From positions 3,076,375 through 3,140,374 of the forward strand of contig OY741285.1 of assembly GCA_963514095.1 (NCBI GenBank): a stretch of DNA of 64,000 nucleotides, written 5' to 3'. This document shows positions 53,684 through 64,000 of the stretch, piece by piece. The stretch's first letter is position 1; every line of letters begins with the position of its first letter. The notes under the pieces were generated by a model that saw nothing but the letters and a program-made list of their open reading frames with translations, searched no databases and was not told the origin of the DNA. The position numbers were made by a program, and so were the translations under genes. This DNA comes from Eutrigla gurnardus (lineage: Eukaryota; Chordata; Actinopteri; Perciformes; Triglidae).

Positions 53684-55063
53684 AACGCTGGTGTGTGTGT
53701 GTGAGCCTGTGTGTGTGTGAGAGAGAGCGTGTGTCGGTATCAGTGAGACAGGCTTCGTTTCACATTTGGAGGGTAGTGCATAAAAGACAGTATTGTTTTG
53801 AGCCAAGTTTTTTAGTGTCCCGTTTTTGGTACTATTTCATATTGTATTGTAGTAATACACGAGACTTTTCAACAATCTGTGGACATAAAGAAAGAAAAAA
53901 AAATATGGGATATTAACGACATCTAGTGATGTACAGAATAATCCTTAGAAAAAGGAATGCGTTATGAATATCTATCTACATGTACCTGGATATTTAGCTC
54001 TTGAAACTAAAAACAATTCAAACTAAAGGGATTATAGTCGCTTGTGTTGAAGTTAGAAGTGTTGCTAACAGTGTACAATAAAAGGGGGCGGATGGCGCCT
54101 TTTTATGAAATGCATTTCTGTATGGTTTACAGGTCTGCAGTGTGTCTGTCTCCCTCGTGTGGCGAGACGCAGCACTGCGGTCCCCTGCTCCGTCACGCTA
54201 GTCTTTGGTTGGCATAGCAACTGTGTGGTTGAATCATGTCGTGTGGTCCTGCCTAGCTAAGGTGTTGAAATGTAGACGAGAAAAAAAAAAAACGCAGCGA
54301 AAAAACATTCTAATCTACTATTGCATGGAAGTTCTCTGGTTATTTGACCCACTGTAATTCTTAGGAGAGGTTGTATAATGAAATGCATTGGCCATGTACG
54401 TATGTAATGTAAGATGACTTGTATACTTGTTCCAACTCTGTTTGTCTTATTTTTTATTACTTCACATGTCTGTGTGGTGAAATATTTCAATTTTTTGTAT
54501 ACTAAATACAAATGTATATGTAAGGTACTCTGGATCCTGTCTCGTCTCTTCTTAGGCACGCACACATAAACATGATATTTGGAATTAAGCACCTTTGCTG
54601 CTTTTCGATGTATAAAATGAAGAATTTGAAGACATAACCCAGGATTAAAGGAAACCGTAACAGACTTTATAGTATCAGTTAATTGATTGAGCTGGAAAAG
54701 AATCATTAGCTGCTGCCATCTAGTCCAAAATATCTGCATCTCTGCCTCAGAATGAAAGATGTTCAGCTAAAACAAAGCAATACAGACAAGGGAATTATTA
54801 GAGAAAAGTGACCCCTTTAATATGTTGACATTTTTGGGGGTCCCGGCCAGGTTAAGATACATTGCCATACACAAAATGATCAAAACGAAAACAAAATGAT
54901 CGGCTTATATAAGAAAGTTTTGGGACAGAGAAGAAAAATAAAATATAAAAAACCCTTGCACTACAGCCAAACCGTAGCAGCCTCTGGTGACATCACAGTA
55001 TAAAGCAGTAGTAGAAGTACACAGGGAGTAGAAGGCAGGGCGGTGTGCAAAGACGAGGCTCGC
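51801..55063 (+). other. rac3 3' UTR and convergent interval to dcxr
   Basis: No gene seen. AATAAA signals occur at about 53494 and at 54077-54082 (the latter with a downstream GT-rich stretch). The second would give a 3' UTR of about 2.3 kb. A GT microsatellite lies at 53646-53680. From 54031 rightward the sequence is the left copy of the tandem duplication. Confidence 0.5.
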
Positions 55064-59231
<4,168 letters not shown>

Positions 59232-59479
59232 GATCGATCAGGTCCGTCCGTCGGGATCAGCTGCTGCAGATCGATATAACAAGACAGACAGTTAATACCA
59301 GAGCGAGGAGAAGCGATCAGTCACGTGACTCGTTCGCGTCCAGTCAGGAAGTGATCGAGCTAAACTTAAAAAACTAAACTCTACTGCAACGTCACCCCTG
59401 AATCCGCCTCACGTTCTCTGCGTCCAAATACCGGATCCGGTGTGGTTTCTGGTCTCCGGGCTGCAGGAAGCAGGGTCTC

Positions 59480-59600
59480 CTGTAGGGATGGGCGGTTCGA
59501 TCCAAATATCGATACCAAGGTGAGTATTGGTATTGGATCTACCAGCGTGATGAGATTGATATTTTTGTTGCAGTTTCTCTTCTATAAGTTCAGCAAATCA
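59480..59600. mobile_element. hAT-like terminal fragment
   Basis: GGGATGGGCGGTTCGATCCA followed by AATATCGATACC resembles a hAT-family terminus. It lies upstream of dcxr copy 1 and is truncated by the following LINE. Low-information call. Confidence 0.35.
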
Positions 59601-59639
59601 CTGGGATTTCTTCAGAGTTTGTGTGAGTGCAGTGTCTCT

Positions 59640-60576
59640 CTCAGTCCCCTCCCTTCCTCTCCCCCTCCCCTGCTGCCTGTAAAAGGCAAACATGTTAACA
59701 AATATTGCAATAACCATGCAATCTCTGGATCAACTCCTCTGCCTCCAACCCCAGGAAACTCCTCTCCATGTTCTCCTCCCTCCTCACCCCTCCTTCCTCC
59801 CTCACTGCCGATGACTTTGCAACTTACTTTGCCAAGAAAGTTAATGACATCAGCTCCTCAATCACGCCTATTCCCTCCCAGAAAACTTCTCCACTAACTC
59901 TCAGCTCTGATGGTCTTACCAGCTTTACCCCCCTCACCTCTGAAGACGTTCACACACTTGTTACATCTAACCGTGCCACCACCTGCTCCCTTGACCCGAT
60001 TCCCTCCTCTCTTCTCCAAGACATCTCACACGACATCTTGCCATTCCTCACCACCCTGATCAACTCCTCCCTCACCTCAGGTGTCATTCCAGCGGCTTTT
60101 AAGACGGCTACAGTGAAGCCCCTCTTTAAAAAACCCACCCTAGACGCTACTGACATCCAAAGCTACAGACCTGTATCTCTTCTTTCATTCCTCTCTAAAA
60201 CCTTGGAACGTGCCGCCTACAACCAACTGTCATCCTATCTCTTGCTGAACAACCTCCTAGACCCTAATCAATCAGGATTCAGGACTGCTCACTCCACTGA
60301 GACGGCCCTCCTCACAGTGACCGAGTCCCTGCGAGACGCCAGAGCCTCGTCCCACTCCTCCGTTCTCGTTCTCAACCTATCTGCTGCATTCGACACAGTC
60401 AACCATCACATCCTCCTCTCCACTCTGGCTGAACTTGGCATCACTGACTCTGCTCTCACCTGGTTTACATATACCTGACAAATCGCACCTTTCAGGTCAC
60501 ATGGAATGGCTCTATGTCCAAACCCTGTTCTCTGGACACGGGTGTCCCTCAAGGCTCAGTATTAGGACCACTTACA
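59640..60576 (+). mobile_element. 5'- and 3'-truncated LINE, L2/CR1-like reverse transcriptase
   Basis: The open frame from 59768 encodes SLTADDFATYFAKKVNDISS, then LDPIPSSLLQDI, a KPLFKKPTLDATDIQSYRPVS block, FLSKTLERAAYNQL, NQSGFRTAHSTETALL and LNLSAAFDTVNHHILLSTL (the DLSAAFDTV motif, here with N for the usual D). A stop follows, then in another frame GVPQGSVLGPL. These are the ordered RT blocks of fish L2/CR1-type LINEs. The element breaks off just after GSVLGPL, before the catalytic YADD block. There it joins duplicated rac3 3' sequence, so the duplication junction cut the LINE. Confidence 0.85.
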
Positions 60577-61148
60577 GACCATTATAGTCGCTTGTGTTGA
60601 AGTTAGAAGTGTTGCTAACAGTGTACAATAAAAGGGGGCGGATGGCACCTTTTTATGAAATGCATTTCTGTATGGTTTACAGGTCTGCAGTGTGTCTGTC
60701 TCCCTCGTGTGGCGAGACGCAGCACTGCGGTCCCCTGCTCCGTCACGCTAGTCTTTGGTTGGCATAGCAACTGTGTGGTTGAATCATGTCGTGTGGTCCT
60801 GCCTAGCTAAGGTGTTGAAATGTAGACGAGAAAAAAAAAACGCAGCGAAAAAACATTCTAATCTACTATTGCATGGAAGTTCTCTGGTTATTTGACCCAC
60901 TGTAATTCTTAGGAGAGGTTGTATAATGAAATGCATTGGCCATGTACGTATGTAATGTAAGATGACTTGTATACTTGTTCCAACTCTGTTTGTCTTATTT
61001 TTTATTACTTCACATGTCTATGTGGTGAAATATTTCAATTTTTTGTATACTAAATACAAATGTATATGTAAGGTACTCTGGATCCTGTCTCGTCTCTTCT
61101 TAGGCACGCACACATAAATATGAAGAATTTGAAGACATTACCTGGGAC

Positions 61149-61717
61149 TTAAAGGAGTCATCACCAGGAAATCGCAATTTCTCTTGTTAAAACATGCATA
61201 TCTGTGTTTGACCTCAGTTGAAACTTGCCTGAAAGGCTGGAGTTTGAAAGTGGCGCCGTTTTTTCGCTTCTGCTCTTTTTCCGAACAGGAATAGCACACA
61301 AGGGTGTGCATTCCTAAAGCACGAGATTTTGATTCTGCGCCTTCGGTGACGTCACCGTGGCGGCTACTTGCATAAGCCCACCCCTCTTTCACCACCCAAC
61401 CCCGCCCCGTCCGCTACCTGAAATCGCCGAAGCGCCGCCATTATGTTTTGGAGTCTGCATGCAGGCAAGCCCCCCCGGCTCTGTCCTTCCTGCGGCGAAT
61501 CAACGCGCGCCTCATTACATATTATACAATGCACATCCGGACCAGTCAAAACCTCGCGCGTAATCTCGCGTGATAAAATCGCGGTACGAAAAAGGGTCAG
61601 AACAAGCTCAATGTTTGATTACATTTTTTTTTTTTTTTTCTAATAAGTTTTACGAATTGATCCAAAGCGATCCAAGGGGGGCTGGATACGTATAAAACCA
61701 GGTTATGACTCCTTTAA
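61149..61717. mobile_element. TTAA-flanked MITE (piggyBac-like), 561 bp plus target duplications
   Basis: The element 61153-61713 begins AGGAGTCATCACCAGG and ends with CCAGGTTATGACTCCT, inverted repeats matching 14 of 16. TTAA flanks it at 61149-61152 and 61714-61717. The homologous point in the left unit (GGATTAAAGGAAACC, about 54643) has a single TTAA and no element, a clean empty site. No transposase. TTAA target choice is the hallmark of piggyBac elements. Confidence 0.85.
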
Positions 61718-62102
61718 GGAAACCGTAACAGACTTTATAATATCAGAACTTAATTGATAGATCTAGAAAAGAATCATTAGCCGCTGCCATCTAGTCCAAA
61801 ATATCTGCATCTCTACCTCAGAATGAAAGATGTTCAGCTAAAACAAAGCAATACAGACAAGGGAATTATTAGAGAAAAGTGACCCCTTTAATATGTTGAC
61901 ATTTTTGGGGGTCCAGGCCAGGTTAAGATACATTGCCATACACAAAATGATCAAAACGGCAATTATATTTCGGCTTATATTACACTAGTGGCAGTTAAAA
62001 GAAATAAAAACCGTAGCAGCCTCTGGTGACATCACAGTATAAAGCAGTGAGGCGATGACACAGGAAGTAGAAGGAAGGGCGGTGTGCAAAGATGAGGCTC
62101 GC

Positions 62103-63746
62103 TCAACAGGCCAGGAAGCCTCCATCCACCGGCAGAGTGACTCCATGAGTCATGCTGCTCTTATCGCTCAGCAGGAATAAGATGGTGTTCACCACGTCCT
62201 CCACCTCTGCACACACACAAACACACACACACACACACACACACTTATCAATACTCCATAATTCCATTTATAGCCAGGCTCATGGTTAGATTACATTGAA
62301 CTGCAGAATGATGGCTATCGTGGTGCTAAGGTAGCAGCTAGGTGGCTAATGCTAACAAGCTGTGGCAAGTTTCAAGGCACTCCAGCTGTGGCTTCACTTC
62401 TCAGAACTGGAACGTTTGAACCAGACGTACTGGTGAACTTTCCATGGTGCTTGCCTTTCACTAAGTGCATGCTGGGTAATGGTGGGATCAGTATGTGTAT
62501 GTCTGACCTGCGAAGCGGCCCAGGGGGATGCGGGACAACATCGGTTGGGCTTTTTCCGGGTTGCTCCAGCCCAGACGACCCATATCGGTCATCACCACGG
62601 TGGGGTTCACGCTGTTCACGCGGATCTGGAAATGAATAAAACCGTCTCTGTATCCTGACAGTAGAACCTGATCCAGTTCCTCTTACTCCCTTCATGACAT
62701 TTCCATGATTCCACAGTGCCAGAAGAAAAATAACCAATCAGAGGAGTGTCTTACTCAGCTGCCAATCACTGTTCACGAAGCTTGTGATCTCTTTTAAGAT
62801 AATCATAAAGCCTGCAGGTTATCGTTAGGCAGCTTCTGCCTTGATACAGGTAACCTAGAAGAATATAATAATTTAATATTATAATAATATTCACTCCAGC
62901 TGGGTTCCAGAAAGCCAAAATCACCCTCATTCAGACATGTTTAAGTCCTAGTCCAGAGTTTCTGGATGAATGTGCTAGAATGAGGTCTGCATTCTCCAGA
63001 GGAAGGACCAGAATATTATTTCCACGTGACCAAGGGAAGTTGTTGCTCTGCTGTGTGAGTGTGAGGGCTCACCTGATGGGGTCCCAGCTCCAGAGCCATC
63101 ACTTTAGTCAGCATGTCCAGAGCTCCTTTAGTGGCACCTGAACGATGACAGGATCTTAACTGTCACCAGGGTGAATCATGTGACCCTCCCCTTGGACTGA
63201 AGGTGGAAGTTAGCAGCAGGAAGGTGGATGTGGGTGTAACTCACAGTAGACGGCGTGGTCTCGGAGGGCACACTGTGAGGCCTGGCTGGACACGTTCACG
63301 ATGGAGCCTCCTGATCCTCTGGCCTTCATACCGCGGGCCACTATCTGATCACAGACACAGAGCTCACAGACACGGAGCTCACAGACACGGAGCTCACAGA
63401 CAGGGATCACAGACACAGAGCTCACAGACACAGCGTGATGTATGTAGGACATGTATGAACTATTCTCTTACCTGGGAGACATGCAGCACAGCTTTCACAT
63501 TCACATTAAATAACCTGGAGATGAAATCACACCATAGAAGTGTTTATTCGGACCCTTATGTTCATAATCAAAGCTATATTGTTTGTCTTACTGGTCAAAC
63601 TTGTCGGGCGTGACCTCCAGAAACGGCTGCAGGTTGGAACAGGCGGCGTTATTCACCAGCAGGTCGATAGGGCCGAGGTCCCGCAGGGCGCCCTCCGTGG
63701 CCCCCCAGTCTGCCAAGTCCACACACACTGGGGTGATGGACGCACA
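62103..63746 (-). CDS. dcxr: dcxr copy 2, exons 3-8 (partial, tandem duplicate)
   Basis: Six exons on the minus strand: 63592-63746, 63472-63514, 63245-63344, 63073-63137, 62508-62625 and 62103-62206. Each has the same length as its copy 1 counterpart, with intact splice sites and frame. The two N-terminal exons (cofactor loop) are expected right of 64000. Catalytic Asn107, Ser136, Tyr149 and Lys153 are kept. Differences from copy 1 include C86-S for C-C in the NAAC segment, Q for H at residue 102, H for Q at 113, D-M for E-R at 185-186 and N for H at 193. The D-M state is closer to the human protein (T-S-M-G). It therefore looks like a functional paralogue or a second haplotype rather than a pseudogene. 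Confidence 0.88.
62210..62244. repeat. (CA)n microsatellite, copy 2 counterpart
   Basis: About 17 units at the position where copy 1 has about 57. Confidence 0.95.
62720..63040. other. Sequence present only in dcxr copy 2 intron
   Basis: About 320 bp lies between GCCAGAAG and TTGTTGCTCTGCTGTGTGAG. In copy 1 (about 55785) these two are contiguous. No terminal repeats recognised, so it is either an insertion here or a deletion in copy 1. Confidence 0.7.
63352..63436. repeat. 14-bp minisatellite in dcxr intron (copy 2)
   Basis: About six units of ACAGACACAGAGCTC type, including the GGGATC variant seen in copy 1. Confidence 0.9.
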
Positions 63747-64000
63747 CTGGGAGAAAAAAGAGAAAAAAATCCCAAATTTACAGGTTTATTAAGTCATATA
63801 GTTACAAGAAACAAATAACTCACTAGCTGTATATGATGCCTGTGTGTATTATATTCCATATTACTCTGTTTCAATTATTATGCTTTGTGAAATTATGAAT
63901 GTTAGCGTTTTATTATAGATTTTACACATTAAATAATTAAATCATTTTTTAAGAAAACTTTAAAAAAAAGTGTGGGTACTTATTTATTAATGTTTTTTAT

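Larger units (their letters stand above)
60577..64000. repeat. Tandem duplication, right unit (partial)
   Basis: Homologous to 54031 onward, same orientation. The first approximately 530 bp differ at only a few positions; later intronic parts differ more. Specific to this copy: a TTAA MITE (61149-61717), about 320 bp at 62720-63040 and extra sequence near 63845-63975. It lacks the LINE of copy 1 and about 46 bp present at 54569-54614. Continues beyond the window. Confidence 0.9.

Noticed and set aside
61149..61717. Frames within the MITE (61138-61395, 61357-61643) as a gene
   Set aside because: They lie wholly inside the non-autonomous element, are short, and are absent from the empty-site copy.

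Overview
This is nuclear DNA from a vertebrate, very probably a percomorph teleost. The genes are intron-split with GT..AG junctions and encode unmistakable vertebrate proteins. CA/GT microsatellites are very frequent, and the mobile elements (hAT-like elements, a TTAA-target MITE, L2-like LINE) are of fish type. I found no CRISPR array, prokaryotic gene, tRNA or rRNA. Exons were assembled by eye from splice sites, reading frames and remembered family sequences; no database search was possible.

Layout, left to right. (1) 471-8323, minus: the first five coding exons of exoc6 (exocyst Sec15), running off the left edge. (2) 8324-27412: a 19 kb gene-free interval rich in repeats. It includes a four-copy 70-bp array carrying near-consensus CTCF motifs, a 13-bp minisatellite and a 21-bp minisatellite with a 147-bp higher-order period. 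(3) 27413-31633, minus: complete hhex (homeobox), with a GATA-rich region upstream. (4) 35300-38287, minus: complete trub1 (tRNA pseudouridine synthase). (5) 39657-44282, plus: complete lrrc45 (centrosomal linker protein), head-to-head with trub1 across a likely shared promoter with a ZNF143-type motif. (6) 46281-51800, plus: complete rac3 (Rho GTPase), preceded by a striking cluster of inverted and direct repeats. (7) 55064-59231, minus: complete dcxr (L-xylulose/dicarbonyl reductase), convergent with rac3. (8) 60577-64000: the start of a tandem duplicate of the rac3 3' region plus dcxr. Six intact exons of the second dcxr copy are visible and the rest lies beyond the right edge.

exoc6-hhex is a conserved vertebrate neighbourhood (human chromosome 10), and lrrc45-rac3-dcxr is another (human 17q25). 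Here both lie in one 64 kb stretch with trub1 between them. The genes have unrelated cellular roles (exocytosis, transcription, tRNA modification, centrosome cohesion, actin signalling, sugar metabolism), so the grouping is syntenic, not an operon.

The most interesting items are the transposon-borne CTCF-motif array between exoc6 and hhex, the palindrome cluster upstream of rac3, the recent dcxr tandem duplication (whose two copies give empty and filled sites for a LINE and a MITE), and the repeated placement of dinucleotide microsatellites directly against splice sites of hhex, lrrc45 and dcxr.
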